DNA from: Paraspadella gotoi | Lineage: Eukaryota > Chaetognatha | Direction: 5' to 3' | Length of the DNA: 64,000 nt | Assembly: GCA_051294375.1 (NCBI GenBank) | Contig: CM119264.1 | Coordinates: 4,456,862-4,520,861 of the forward strand | In this document: in pieces, positions 36,233 to 47,324 of the stretch | How positions within the stretch are numbered: the first letter of the stretch is position 1 | Layout: each line of letters starts with the position of its first letter | The notes under the pieces: model-generated | What the model saw: only the letters and a program-made list of their open reading frames with translations | Told to the model about the DNA's origin: nothing | The model's database searches: none | Program-made: the position numbers and the translations under genes

Positions 36233-36306
36233 GCGGCCATTGGTACGCACGGAGGCAAGTCATTCGCCTCCCAACACAAAGGCCCGGGGTTCTAGCCCGG
36301 TGGTCC
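36233..36306 (+). repeat. tRNA-derived sequence (SINE-like head), arm B copy
   Basis: Inverted copy of 26879-26950 with intact GCGGCCA start and CCGGG-GTTCTAG-CCCGG T arm, but an altered end (TGGTCCTG) and D-arm region (GTACGCAC in place of GTGCC). Confidence 0.6.
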
Positions 36307-36774
36307 TGGCAGTTAAGAGGGACGGGCTAACTGCCCCTTAACATGGTGTTACAGCTGATCCGAAACTCAGGGGACTAGCTTATATTGAAACTGGTTCCTG
36401 GGTCACTACACATAACAATATCAACTCTCTCTTCAGGCTTCGTTTTATTTGAAACACTGATTTACATTTTATTCTCTGCTTCGTTTTGCATGATACTTAC
36501 AACTTCTTTGCCGATAATTTTTATAAATTGTTTGTAGATTTTTATTCAATATTCCAGTTTAAACTCGTTTTCTCTGTCTCATGTCTCTTGGTGTGTCCTC
36601 GCTCTCCGCCGTTCTCCATCGCTTCCTCTAAAACTGACATTTTAAATAGACCGCATCCACAAAACGTTGATCAACACTGCACAATAAAACATCACAGAAC
36701 CGGTGAACGTCTCTTCCTCTTCAAACAGGAAGAAAGGAAACGGTTAACCCTCCAACTCATGCCTCACGCTTCTC

Positions 36775-36810
<36 letters not shown>

Positions 36811-37618
36811 AGAGAGGAGAGAGAGAGAGTTTTTCTTTGAATCTTTTTATAAAAAAAACTCCTTCGAATTTATTCCCGCGACGAAGAAAGAAAAGGGTAG
36901 AGGAAAAAGAGATGAAAAATATAGAGAAAGAAAAAAGAGAAATAAGAAGAAGTAAAACGGGAGATAAAAAAGATAAAAAAAATGGCGGGAAAAGACTCCA
37001 TTCAGAATCCGAAGCGCAGAAATAAACGAAAATTTTCCTTCCTCCAGTTCGCGCCATAAACCTCTGCTGGTCGCGAAAAAGCGGGAGAAAAACGACGGGC
37101 CGTGCGTGGTAGGGGTCGGTGGGGGAGAGACGGGGAACAGGGGGCAGGAGGGAGAGAGAGAGGGGGGAAGGAGGAAAGTATGGACTCATGAGGAGGGCAT
37201 GAATGGAGGGGAATTGATCGGGAGAATTTGCAGAGGTAGGGATCGGGGAAAGTTAGGATGGTGCGAAATAGAGCGAGGAAGGAAAGAAAATCAGTAGGGA
37301 CTTAAAGTGTTTTGGCAAAAAAGAAATAAAATGAAAAAAGTTAAATAAAAAAACGAAAGAAAACAATAAAACAGATATTGAAGCCATTTTAGGATATGAT
37401 ACAAGTTAAAAAAAAAACTATAAAAGAATAATAAAGGAAAACAGACTAATGAAAGAAAGAAAGATGAAGTAAACAAAGAGTGAAGAGAAAATAAAAACCA
37501 GAAAGTTAATAGAAAAAAGAAGCAGGGACAAAAGAAAACGACATGGCACAGAAAACAACTCCTCAGAGAGAGAAGAGAGAGAGAGAGAGTAGAAGAGAGA
37601 GAGAAGAGGAGAGAGAGA

Positions 37619-37656
<38 letters not shown>

Positions 37657-38273
37657 ATGATGGGCCCGTTGAAAGCACGATCATGAAAACCGGGAAGGAC
37701 AGAAAATTGGAGTATTTGCAAATGGGCCATTTTCGGGATTTATGGCTCTCGTGTATGGTAATGAAAATTGTATTGTGCCCGGTTGACTTTTTGAAATTAC
37801 GGGAAAAACTACTGAAAGATGCGTGATACACCGAAAAAATAAAGAAAAAAATATTCAAACATACTATAATAAGTAGAATAGTCCCCATTCCAAAAAAGTT
37901 TTTTTTTTGTTGCAATCAATTTTTAATTGTGGCAGATATCTTTTAGTAAATGAGGAAAGTTTTGATTTTCGAGACGGGAATGTGTTTTTAATTTAAATTT
38001 GTTATATTTTTTTGTTTATATTTGTTTAGATTTGTTTTTGTTTATATTTGTTAGATTGTTTATGTTATTATTTCATTAAACCTCAGTCAACTCCCCTTTC
38101 CACCCAGAAATTCAGGCGAAAGCCGACGGTCGGTTAATAAGGAACTCGCGCCTTTCAAAAAAATATACAAAAATATTTAAAAAACTTTAAAATTACACAC
38201 ACACACTCCCTGACACGCGTACACATACTCTCTCTCTCTTTCTCCTCTCTTATTTCTTTCTCTCTTTCTCTCT

Positions 38274-38304
<31 letters not shown>

Positions 38305-38312
38305 GTCTCTCT

Positions 38313-38345
<33 letters not shown>

Positions 38346-38909
38346 TTCGTAAAATTATATTCAACGGGCTGGCGTTATTATCTGCCGTTGTGACCTCCTC
38401 AGCCATCAATCCCCTCATCCCGCCTTTTCTTTTCTTTATTCTCTTGTTATCCTTTTTTTTTCTTTTCCTCTCCTAAAATGTTTTACATTTTTTACTCTCA
38501 TCCCTCCTAATTTCCATTCCTTTTTTTTATTCGTTCTTTATTTACTTTCTTAACTATATTCCATTATTTTCTACCTCTCATTTCAGTTTTTTTTCTTCCA
38601 ATTCATAATATCATTTTTCTTTGTTCTTTTTTCTTTCATAATCGTTTTAATTCTTATAGAGATTTAATTTTTTATAAGAATAAATTTTTTTATCATCTCT
38701 TCGACTTCTCTCATTTTTCTCTAATTTAACTTTTTTCCTTTTTTCTAAATTTTATATATTTCTTTTACTCTTTATATTTTGGTCTTCCTCTACCCTTTTC
38801 CCCCATCTCCTATTCGGCGCATTCTCTTGGATCCCCTTAAAGTGAAGGCGAGAGTCCGTGAAAAGAATAATGCGCCTTTTCCTTCAAAACAACGACATCC
38901 TTTTTGTCG

Positions 38910-38985
38910 TCCGTCGTCGTCGGTCGTCGTCGTCGTCGTCTCTACTACGGTCGTCGTTTCTCATCGTCGTCCGCCGTCGTCGTAA
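38910..38985. repeat. GTC trinucleotide tract
   Basis: Mirror of the GAC tract at 24311-24384. Confidence 0.85.
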
Positions 38986-39238
38986 ACATCATTCTCAGGC
39001 GTCTTTTAGTCACTTGATTCCGACGTCTTCGTCAACGAGCTGTTGTTATTTGTTGTTGGTGTTGTTTGTAAGTTTTTGTTAAGAAAAAAAAGATATATCG
39101 AAAAATGACCAAGATGAGAATCTCACTCAGACTGAAGAAAAGACAGAAAGGAAATTCAGACAGACAGACAGAAAGAGAGACACAAGGACAGAACAGCGCC
39201 GAAGACAAACAGACTGACGACCTCACCATTTTCTCACA

Positions 39239-39383
39239 CGAGTTTAGAAGAGACGCAATCGAAACCCGAACGGTCGTTCCTCCGGCACGACAGTGGGTGA
39301 AACTGTTTGGATCTCCGCCCGCCGACGTCGTCGTCGACGAAGGCGACGTTCCAACAGCGTCGTCAACAGCGACGCCGCGCCAT
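39239..39383 (-). pseudogene. Disrupted inverted copy of the candidate Ig-type exon
   Basis: The minus strand carries the same start region (ATGGCGC at 39383 downward), GACGTCGGCG and GTGCCGG words and donor region as 23933-24065, but with several one-base indels that break the frame, including inside the Ig B-strand and at the donor. It could be a decayed duplicate, but sequencing error in arm B is a sufficient explanation. Confidence 0.45.
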
Positions 39384-39549
39384 CAACGCCAGCCGCGGCG
39401 AGGCCACGACGCCGCGGTGATCGAAATCAGCGCAGCGTGCCACGGAACGCCACGCCAGCGTATTAGTGTTGAACCGCTGAAGCGTGGGTGCGCGTGTCGC
39501 TCGAGTGGCGCCGAGAGAAAATGTTCAAGGTTTGAAAAAATTCTGAGAA

Positions 39550-39780
39550 GACGAGATGACGACGTACGACGCGAAGAACGACGACGAAGACGACGACGAT
39601 GTCGTCTTTCTTCTACTCGAAAAGATTGATGATCTTAGAAAAGTTTGGGAGTTGGGTTCGCGTGGGAATAAGAAAAGGACCGAGCGTACGTTATCGACGA
39701 CGACGACGACGACGCACGATGAACGAACGACGACGCGAAAACGAACGACGCGACACGACGAAAACGACGACACCTCTCGT
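39550..39780. repeat. ACG/GAC trinucleotide tracts, interrupted
   Basis: Mirror of the TCG tracts at 23560-23782, with many disruptions. Confidence 0.85.
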
Positions 39781-40399
39781 CCCAATCCTTCGTCTTCCTT
39801 CCTTGAAAATCTTCTCCGTTTGGAGAATTTGAGTCAAAAGGAGTCAACAACGAAAAACCGGCGCCAAAAATGATGGACGACCGTCAATTTCTCGGGAATA
39901 TCGCCACGGCCGGTTGAGCGGCGTCGGGTCGACGGTAGAATGACAGGGCCAGTTAACGCTAGGGACGGACGTCGTTTTACAGGATGTGACACGGCGATCC
40001 TGACGCCAATTTTAAATGCGGTTTGACGCTGTGACGGAGAACGATTGTTGACGCAGTGATACCAGATTGTTAAGCAGTGATTTACCGATTTTGGTCGCGT
40101 CAACGCGGTCAGAGTTCTTCCCCATCGCCGACGTCAAAGTTCGACCGCCCGAGTAGACGTGAGACGAGACGGGACGGCGGACGAAATGCGGAGACGATGA
40201 AGATTCGAACCATGTGGGCGCCATCTGGTGAGAAAAAGAAAATAATGTAAGATAAATTAATGGCGGCGAAATAATATATAATATACTACATACAAGCGAG
40301 AAAGTGATATGAAAGCGCGAGTTGGATTTTTTTTTCTTTTAAGACGCCAAATGTTTTTCATTTTTCTCTTCTGCTGATGGATGACGCTGATCGGAAGGT

Positions 40400-40521
40400 G
40401 GTAAGATAGATAGATAGTAGATAGATAAGAATAGATAGATAGATGATAGATAGAATAGATAGATAGATAGAATAGATATATAGAAATATAAGAAAGATTA
40501 GATAGATATGATTAGATAGAC

Positions 40522-40568
<47 letters not shown>

Positions 40569-40570
40569 GA
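40400..40570. repeat. GATA tetranucleotide microsatellite, interrupted
   Basis: Mirror of the CTAT array at 22905-22980 but about twice as long and noisy. The length difference may reflect collapse of the array in arm A. Confidence 0.92.
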
Positions 40571-40847
40571 CCGAAACATGCGCGTTTTTTGCCAAAGAAT
40601 GTAAATGTGTTTGCTGTTTTGGGGGGCGAAAGGGGTGAAATCATATTTCCAACGAGGGAAGAAGAGAAGAATAAAGAAATAAGGAAGGCGCCTTTTTGCA
40701 CCTGGAAGCGAGGTCGGCGGCACCCGGCCCGCGGCGTCGCTGGCAACCTGCCGTCGGTGGCGCCTCGCTCGGCGAAAGATTCCGAAAACAAACAGAGGAG
40801 GAGTAAACAGACAAAGAGTCGGGTAGCAGCGAGAGTGTATTAATCAT

Positions 40848-40849
<2 letters not shown>

Positions 40850-40937
<88 letters not shown>

Positions 40938-41155
40938 GAGAAAGAGAGAGAGAGAGAGAAAGAGAAGAGGAGAGGAAGAGAGAGAGAGAGAGATGAGAGG
41001 AGAGGGAGAGAGAGAGAGAGAGAGGGAAAGGTGAGAGAGAGGAGAAGAAAGGGTGACGGTTCCATTTAATTCATGGACGGAAAAGCGATTCAGCGATCTA
41101 TCTCTCTCTCTCTCTTTCTCTTCTCTCTCTCTCTCTTCTCCTCATCTCTCTCTCT
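40850..41155. repeat. GA tract, unique insert and CT tract (covers the gap of arm A)
   Basis: GA with slips runs to about 41040, then about 55 unique bases, then CT with slips to 41155. This matches the position of the gap at 22223-22636. Confidence 0.88.
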
Positions 41156-41482
41156 GGGTTGTGGAATATTCGGGGGCGGACGTCTGGCGAAAAAAAAATG
41201 ATTGGCTGACGAACGAAAAGCCACAGAATAAATCGCGGCAATTTTTTTTTCGATTCTTTTATTATTTGTTGAGGGAATTTTTTCGACGATAGATGGAGGC
41301 AAAATCAAAAGTTAAAGTCGCTTGGCAACGGGCTATTTCGCGTCCGCCGTTGTCGTCGTCCTCGTCTTCATCGCCGTCCTTCGTCGTTGTCCTCGACATC
41401 CTCCTCCTCCTCCTCCTCCTCCTTCAATTCCCCAGCATCACTTCCCTCGGTGATCATGGACATCACGACTCTTTATCGACTC

Positions 41483-41648
41483 ATTACATCCGGGTTCTTT
41501 AACGATCTCGTATTACATACGGATTCTCTATCGCTTACTTCTCTTTATATCTATCGCGAGTTACATCCGGATTTTCGCTGGTTACATTCGATCTTTCTAG
41601 CTATCGCGAGTTACATCCGGATTTTCTCACTAACCCCAGTTACATCCT
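41483..41648. repeat. Degenerate minisatellite with TTACATCCGGATT motif
   Basis: TTACATCCGG or close variants occur at 41483, 41512, 41571, 41582, 41611 and 41640. A block CTATCGCGAGTTACATCCGG is repeated exactly 40 bases apart. The core ATCCGGATGT-like word resembles variants of ETS-factor sites. Confidence 0.65.
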
Positions 41649-41989
41649 TCGCGGTCAAACCGAGCCAATTCCCATTTCTCGCTTGGCGGGAATCAAGGCC
41701 ATTTTCTCCCGTTCGTTTTTACCCTCGTAATTTTTCTCTCTTCTTCCATCGTTGCGCGATGGAATCCGTCGCATGACTTTTGTTTCCACCTCTCCCTTCT
41801 TCCGCGGAATTCGCTCCGCCATTGTTATCTCTTATTGCCCTTTTCTCTTATCTTCTTTTCTCTTCTTCCTCTTCCTCTCATCCCCTCTCTTGTCCCTTCC
41901 ATACCCCAAGCGTCCTCGGCCCCTTCCAGCGGCCTTCATCATCGATGCTTCCAAGTTTTCCTTTCTTCCTTTTTTTTAAAGAGAGAGCA
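41649..41989. other. Pyrimidine-rich non-coding stretch
   Basis: CT-rich sequence with Ser/Phe/Leu/Pro frames in all three phases; no gene. Confidence 0.55.
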
Positions 41990-42114
41990 TCCATATACTC
42001 TCTTCTATTCTATCTCTTCTCTCTCCCTCTTTCTTTTCACTCTTCATCAACCTTTTTTCGTTCTCACCGTCATCTCCCTTTCTCACCCTCCATCCTCCCT
42101 TTCTCGTCCTTCCC

Positions 42115-42330
42115 CTCTTCTTCAAATTTTCGACAATTTTTCCACAAATCTTTTATCCGGTCGACGCAATAATCCAATTTCTTCTCTCAATTTCCCAACG
42201 CGTCTTTCGGCTCTTTAAAATCGTTTTTCAGCTCGCGAAGGGAAACAAGAACAAAATGAGAACCAAGAACAATAACGAGAACAATATAAAGAACCAAAAG
42301 CATATAACCAAAGATAAAGAACAAGAACCG
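42115..42330 (+). repeat. Direct duplication I, copy 1
   Basis: Matches 45925-46150: ATTTTTCGACAATTTTTCCA, then CAATTTCTTCTCTCAATTTC, CAACGCGTCTTTCGGCT, GGGAAACAAG and AATGAGAAC occur in the same order. Confidence 0.88.
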
Positions 42331-44209
42331 AGGAAAAATCACTTATGAGAGAGTAAATATCAAGTATAAATACTAGAAATATACTTACTAGCAAATACAA
42401 AGATAGGTTAGACTCTAGCAGTATTCGACACGTATAAATTTAATATTTTTCTATCGATGCCGAAAAGTATAATAATAGCGGAGAATTATGATGATCTCTC
42501 AAAAAACAAGAGCTTTTTGTAAAATATTTACTGATATGGAAAATACAAAAAAAAGAAAATATTTTTATATTTTTATTAAAAATCATATGGTACTGTATAG
42601 GGATAGTCTCTAATCTAAAACATAATCGCGAAAGAAGAATCTCCATATCAAATAAGAACAAATATTGGATAGTAACGATGAGACAGCAGCAATATTTCAA
42701 TAAGTTGTTGGCAAAAACTTAGGCCTTACCTCGCAAAAAAGCCTCTGCGTTAACAGGACAATGAAATGGGTTTTCTCTCAACAAAATATGATCATCTGGA
42801 TTCCCAAAATGATAGCGAAAAATGCGCCAGCAGCAGTTCTGGCGATAGTCATATATATATTTTCTTATGTATAATTTAAGGGCTATGAATCATAATATAT
42901 GTATACAAACTGATATAATATATATATAATGATTCTTAAGATTTATTCATTAGCCTTTTTTTCTGGCTACAGACAATACCTCCTTTAGCTAAATATACTT
43001 GATACCTATAATTATCTATTAAATGGGTAAATATCTTATTTACAGTCTTTTTTCTAACAAGTTCAAATATAAACCTAAAGAACCATTGTTGCATCCACAT
43101 TTTGATACTTTTAATTAAAAATTGGATCCAGTGACTTTTACGTGGTGTTCTTTGTTTTCTTTTTATCTATATTTGAGAATTTATTTCCGGTATTCGTTTT
43201 TTCTTTGATAAGAATCAAAACCCGAAAAATAATCGACTTATAATCATAGATTGGCAGTGTAATAAAATAAAGAGAAAAAGAAACAGGGAGGGAAACGGGA
43301 AGAGATGAGAGATAAATGGCGCAGTTTTTAACGGGTCAATGTTACGCCTTCTTACGCAAAAGCAATTTTAACTTAATAGCTTTATTTGGAAAATGAAAAA
43401 GTTTTTAGCGCCACTCAAAGAATTAAATGATTTTAAATATGGTTTTCATTTCAATTCCTTAAGCGCCATTCTAGCGCCAAAACCTGTATAAAAAAAAAGC
43501 CGGGAAAAATATTTAAATCAACTTAACTGGAGTAGTTTTTACTAAAAAAATAAAACAAAAGTCTTTACGCGCACAGAATTAGATAATATTTTATATCGTT
43601 TTTTGTTAATTGTTACGCCATTCTACGCCACATCTTGTATAAAAAATAGCCGGATAAAATCTTTAAAAACTATTTAACCGGAATACTATTTAACACAAGA
43701 AAATAAATCAGAAAGACTCTACGCATTCATCAGTTGATATATATTTAATACACGGTTTTACCTCATTTCACGCCATAATTTAACGCCTCACAATTCTTTC
43801 CAAAGTTAAATATAAACATTTACTACCCTTATTTACATGAATATACTTTAAAATTTCGCTTTTTTGAAAATCATTAACGCAACATATTGTAACTATGAAT
43901 AATACGGTTGTCTGGCCTAGTTTTTAGCCGCCAACCAGCGCACAACAAACACCAGTAAAATAAAACGAAATAAATCTGAATCCAATACTACTATAGTATT
44001 ATTAATTCAAAAAATAGCGATTTCAAAAAAATTTTTTGTTGAGTATCCCTTAGACAGCAGAGAAAGGAGGCAGAAACGTTACTTCCAAATTGAACGTAAA
44101 TCAGTTGTCGTAAATCAATATTAAAGGCAACTTGGAATTAAACATTAAAGTACACTCGTTAGGCTTAATATAAAGGTTTAAAAACCATTCGTATGAACAA
44201 AATCAGTAT
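42331..44209. other. AT-rich segment of about 1.9 kb absent from the second duplicate
   Basis: In the downstream copy the blocks equivalent to 42115-42330 and 44210-44568 are almost adjacent (45925-46512). Here they are separated by about 1.9 kb of AT-rich sequence with no coding frame. It may be an insertion in one haplotype, or a deletion from the other. Confidence 0.6.
43340..43790. repeat. Tandem repeat, about 150-bp unit, three to four copies
   Basis: An anchor of the form TACGCCATTCTACGCCA recurs at about 43344, 43464, 43615 and 43770, followed by CTTGTATAAAAAATAGCCGG and CAACTTAACTGGA-type sequence. It looks like a short satellite array within the 1.9-kb segment. Confidence 0.75.
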
Positions 44210-44568
44210 TTTTAAAATTTTTGTGCAATACCCTAACAAAGACAAGAAGAAAAAAAAGAATTTTCAAAATCATCGAATTTAACGAGTAAGGGAGAGGAGT
44301 ATGGTAAGGGCCGGGTAAGGTTTAAAGCTGGATTTTCTAAATGTATTCACAACCTTCGAGCGTTCAGAGCTTCTTCGATATATGTCACTTTTCGGTGTCG
44401 GTAATGTCGGTCCTTCGGTCTGTCCCACTTACGTTAAAAATGCTCATAACTTGCAAATATGTTGTTTCTTTTGTCAAGAACAAGAAAAAACATAAATCTA
44501 ATGGACTGCTGCGCGCCTTCAGGAAATCCTAAAACTATAAAGAATAAAAAAACAAAATCGGTGCCAGA
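44210..44568 (+). repeat. Direct duplication II, copy 1
   Basis: Matches 46170-46512 in the same orientation: GTATGGTAAGGGCCGGGTAA, CTGGATTTTCTAAATGTATT, GAGCGTTCAGAGCTTCTTC, TTACGTTAAAAATGCTCATA and CGCCTTCAGGAAATCCTAAA. The right part belongs to the terminal-inverted-repeat family (minus orientation of the GGCGGCGCGAGCAGTCC segment). It ends at a 25-N gap. Confidence 0.9.
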
Positions 44569-44593
44569 NNNNNNNNNNNNNNNNNNNNNNNNN
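44569..44593. other. Assembly gap, exactly 25 N
   Basis: Placeholder gap at the end of duplication II copy 1. Confidence 1.
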
Positions 44594-44659
44594 TTTATTG
44601 CTTTTTTGCTGTTTTCTTTTTCTTTTTCCTTTTCCTTTTTAGCTTCTCTCTTCCTTCTC

Positions 44660-44770
44660 TCTTCTCTTCTCTCTCTCTCTCTCCTCATGCTCTCTCTCTT
44701 TCTCTGCTCTCTCTCTCCTCTCTCTCTCTCTCTTCTCTCTCTCTCTTCTCTCTCTCTCTCTTCATCCGTC
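44660..44770. repeat. CT-rich tract
   Basis: Interrupted CT repeat. Confidence 0.9.
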
Positions 44771-44902
44771 TCTCGGGATTTTCAAGGTTTTGTTTGATAA
44801 GAAGAATTAAGTTTAGAGACGGTCCGTTCGTTTAACTTGGTCACCAAGGCCCAATAAAAATAGAGGAGAAAGAGGGGAAGGAAACAAGTAAGGTCTGTGA
44901 GA

Positions 44903-44982
44903 GAGAGGAGGAGGAGAAGAGAGGAGAGAGAGAGAGAGAGAGAGAGAGGAGATGAGAGAGAGAGAGAGAGAGAGAGAAGATG
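44903..44982. repeat. GA-rich tract
   Basis: Interrupted GA repeat; with the CT tract at 44660-44770 it forms an inverted pair about 130 bases apart. Confidence 0.9.
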
Positions 44983-45540
44983 GGAGACCTGAACAAAGAT
45001 TAAAAGAAACGTTATAGAGAAATCTAATTTAGCGTCGAGGTGAAAAAACCGGAGAAGGTGTCAGAAGAAAAATAAAAAAATCGAATGAAAAATCGATCCT
45101 TTTTTGTTTTCCAACTGATTTTTTATTCTCTTTTTCTTTTTCCAGCTCATGTATCTTTCAAAAGAGTAAAAAAACATGTTGTAATTTTTTTTTCTTCTTT
45201 CCTTTTTTTTTCTTCTCTTTTTTTTCTTCCTTCTTTTCCTTCCTTATTCAAGGGGAGGGTGTGTCCCAGGCTCTCTTATTTGGCATTTGCTCTCAAACTA
45301 ATGAGATTAATTTGAATTTTTCTTTCGGTGTCTCTGTTTGTTTTTCCTCAATTCCTTTTTTTTTGCAGAAGCCAATCCGAGTGAATTCACGTGAAGGTCT
45401 TTTCGACCGTTGACAAGGGAATTGCTAAGATGTCTAATACGAAGTTCATAATGTCACCTCTCGGTATCTTTCTCGTTTTTAGGAATGATTCTATTTTTAA
45501 AAAATGATTTCATCTACTTGCTCGACACTCGATTTGCGCC
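44983..45540. other. Non-coding stretch
   Basis: T-rich sequence without supported gene. A pyrimidine tract plus GCAG at about 45352-45368 looks like a splice acceptor but no convincing exon follows. Confidence 0.5.
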
Positions 45541-45924
45541 TCTATGAATTTTCCTCTTTTCTCTTTCTCTTCCTCTCTCTCTTCACTGCTCTTCCTATCT
45601 CTTCTATCTCTCTTCGCTTCCTTTCGTTCTCTGCTTTGTTCTTTTCTCCTCTCTCTTCTCTCTCTCTCTCTCTCTCTCTCTTACTCTCTCTCTCTCTCTC
45701 TCTCTGCTCTCTCTTCTCTATCTCTCTTCTCTCGCTTTTCTCTTTTCTCTCTTCCTATTTACCTATCTCTCTTTCTATTCTTCTCTTTCTCTCTCCCTCT
45801 TTCCTTTTTCCCCCTCTTCTCCCCTTCCTCCTTCTTCTCCCTTCTTCTCCCTCTTCTCCCCTTCTCCTCCCTCCTTCTCCCCCTTCCTCCTCCCTCTTCT
45901 ACCCCCTCCTCCCCTTCTTCTTCA
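45541..45924. repeat. CT-rich low-complexity tract
   Basis: CT, CTT and CCTT steps over nearly 400 bases, including a CT microsatellite at 45650-45710 and CTTCTCCC repeats at 45820-45900. Open Ser/Leu/Pro frames in two phases are by-products. Confidence 0.88.
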
Positions 45925-46150
45925 ATTTTTCGACAATTTTTCCACAAATCTTTTCGTCGACGCAATAATTCAATTTCTTCTCTCAATTTCCCAACGCGTC
46001 TTTCGGCTTTTATCGGTTTTTCGCCTCGCGAGGGAAACAAGGAACAAGAACACAAATGAGAACGAAAACAAGAACATAACGAGAACAGATAAAAGAACAA
46101 GAGCAATAACAAAAAAAGATAAAGAACAAGAACGAGAAAAAGATGAGGAC
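45925..46150 (+). repeat. Direct duplication I, copy 2
   Basis: Partner of 42115-42330, about 3.8 kb away. Confidence 0.88.
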
Positions 46151-46169
46151 ATAAACAGAAAAAATTACA

Positions 46170-46512
46170 ATGACAAGACAAAAAGAAAAAAAAGAATTTT
46201 CAAAATCTCGAATTTAACGAGTAGGGAGGAGTATGGTAAGGGCCGGGTAAGGTTTAAAGCTGGATTTTCTAAATGTATTCCAACCTTCGAGCGTTCAGAG
46301 CTTCTTCTTCGATATATGTCACTTTTCGGTCGGTCGGTATGTCGGTCCTTCGGTCTGTCCCACTTACGTTAAAAATGCTCATAACTTGCAAATAGTTGGT
46401 TGCTCTTTTGTCAAGACAAGAAAAACATCTAAATCTAATGGACTGCTCGCGCCGCCTTCAGGAAATCCTAAAACTATAAAGAATAAAAAAAACAAATTCT
46501 CGGCTGTAGTTC
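46170..46512 (+). repeat. Direct duplication II, copy 2
   Basis: Partner of 44210-44568. It is followed by intact continuation into the terminal-inverted-repeat family sequence, which copy 1 loses at the gap. Confidence 0.9.
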
Positions 46513-46735
46513 GTGTCAGAAATACACGGGCTTAGAAAGTTAGTGTAGTTCATGAAGTCACGTCGCGTCATCTCATGTCATGTTCATGGTTCGTGTCAGA
46601 AATACACGGGCTTAGAAAGTTAGTGTAGTCATGAAGTCACGTCGCGTCATCTCATGTCATGTCATGTCACGAGAAATACGCGTGATTAGGCAGTCACTGC
46701 GGCGCAAAAAATTTGAGTTACCGTTCTTATTAAAT
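46420..46735 (-). mobile_element. Partial terminal-inverted-repeat element, one end
   Basis: The segment from CTCGCGCCGCCTTCAGG through the GTCAT pentamers to GCAGTCACTGCGGCGCAAAA and GAGTTACCGTTCTTATT matches one half of the element at 27355-28030. Only one terminal repeat is present. Confidence 0.6.
46509..46675. repeat. 80-bp tandem duplication plus ATGTC pentamers
   Basis: A block from TTCGTGTCAGAAATACACGG through CATCTCATGTCATGT occurs twice with a period of 80 bases (46510 and 46590). Each copy carries GTCAT pentamers at its end. Confidence 0.9.
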
Positions 46736-47040
46736 CTCATTTCTCTCTCTTTTTATCTTACGATTTCTAAGAAATCTCATTTTTTAAATTTTCCCCGGTT
46801 TTATATCTGGAATCGAATGATCATATTTGTCCTTCATTAATTATGATTTTTTTTTCCTTCTTTCTCCAGCGCGAATCGAGATTCATTAAAAATGTTGTTT
46901 ACATTGAGAGTTTTTTTTTTCTTTCTTTTTTCAAAGTGGAATCGTAATTAGTTTTCAGAGACTTACCTTGTTTTCCTTCAATCCATTTTGTTTTCACTGA
47001 AAATTCAATTTAATATCGCGAAGAGACGCTCCGAACCTTA
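46736..47040. other. T-rich non-coding stretch
   Basis: No gene recognised. Confidence 0.6.
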
Positions 47041-47051
47041 CTCGTTCATAC

Positions 47052-47180
47052 CCTCAATATCTCACACTCTCACCGCCTCACCTTTCCTCACTGACTCACC
47101 CTTCTCACCCTTCTCACCCTCAATATCTCACGCTCTCACCGCCTCACCTTTCCTCACTGACTCACCCTTCTCTCCCTCGT
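47052..47180. repeat. 66-bp tandem duplication
   Basis: CCTCAATATCTCACRCTCTC followed by ACCGCCTCACCTTTCCTCAC occurs twice with a 66-base period, and TTCTCACCC is itself repeated within it. Confidence 0.92.
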
Positions 47181-47324
47181 CGTCCCAGATCCGGAAAGTT
47201 ATCGGTGATCGCCTTCGCTAAATTTCTCTCTCTCTTTCCTTCCATTATTTCACGGTCTCACAATCCGAGCGACGCCATCCCCGACAAAGCTTTCAACATC
47301 ACGGATCTCACAAACTGCGTATCG

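Larger units (their letters stand above)
33160..41330 (-). repeat. Giant inverted repeat, arm B (about 8.2 kb)
   Basis: Reverse complement of arm A over its whole length. It contains no N gaps and reads through the three internal gaps of arm A, but has many one-base insertions and deletions, and microsatellites that are perfect in arm A are broken here. Frames that are open in arm A (for example 23147-24148) are interrupted here. This is the profile of unpolished long-read sequence of the same locus placed in inverted orientation; a true palindrome with a noisy second arm is the alternative. Confidence 0.92.

Noticed and set aside
45366-45411. Possible terminal exon after a T-rich GCAG acceptor
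   Set aside because: Fifteen codons to a stop with no homology cue; acceptor-like sites are common in such T-rich DNA.
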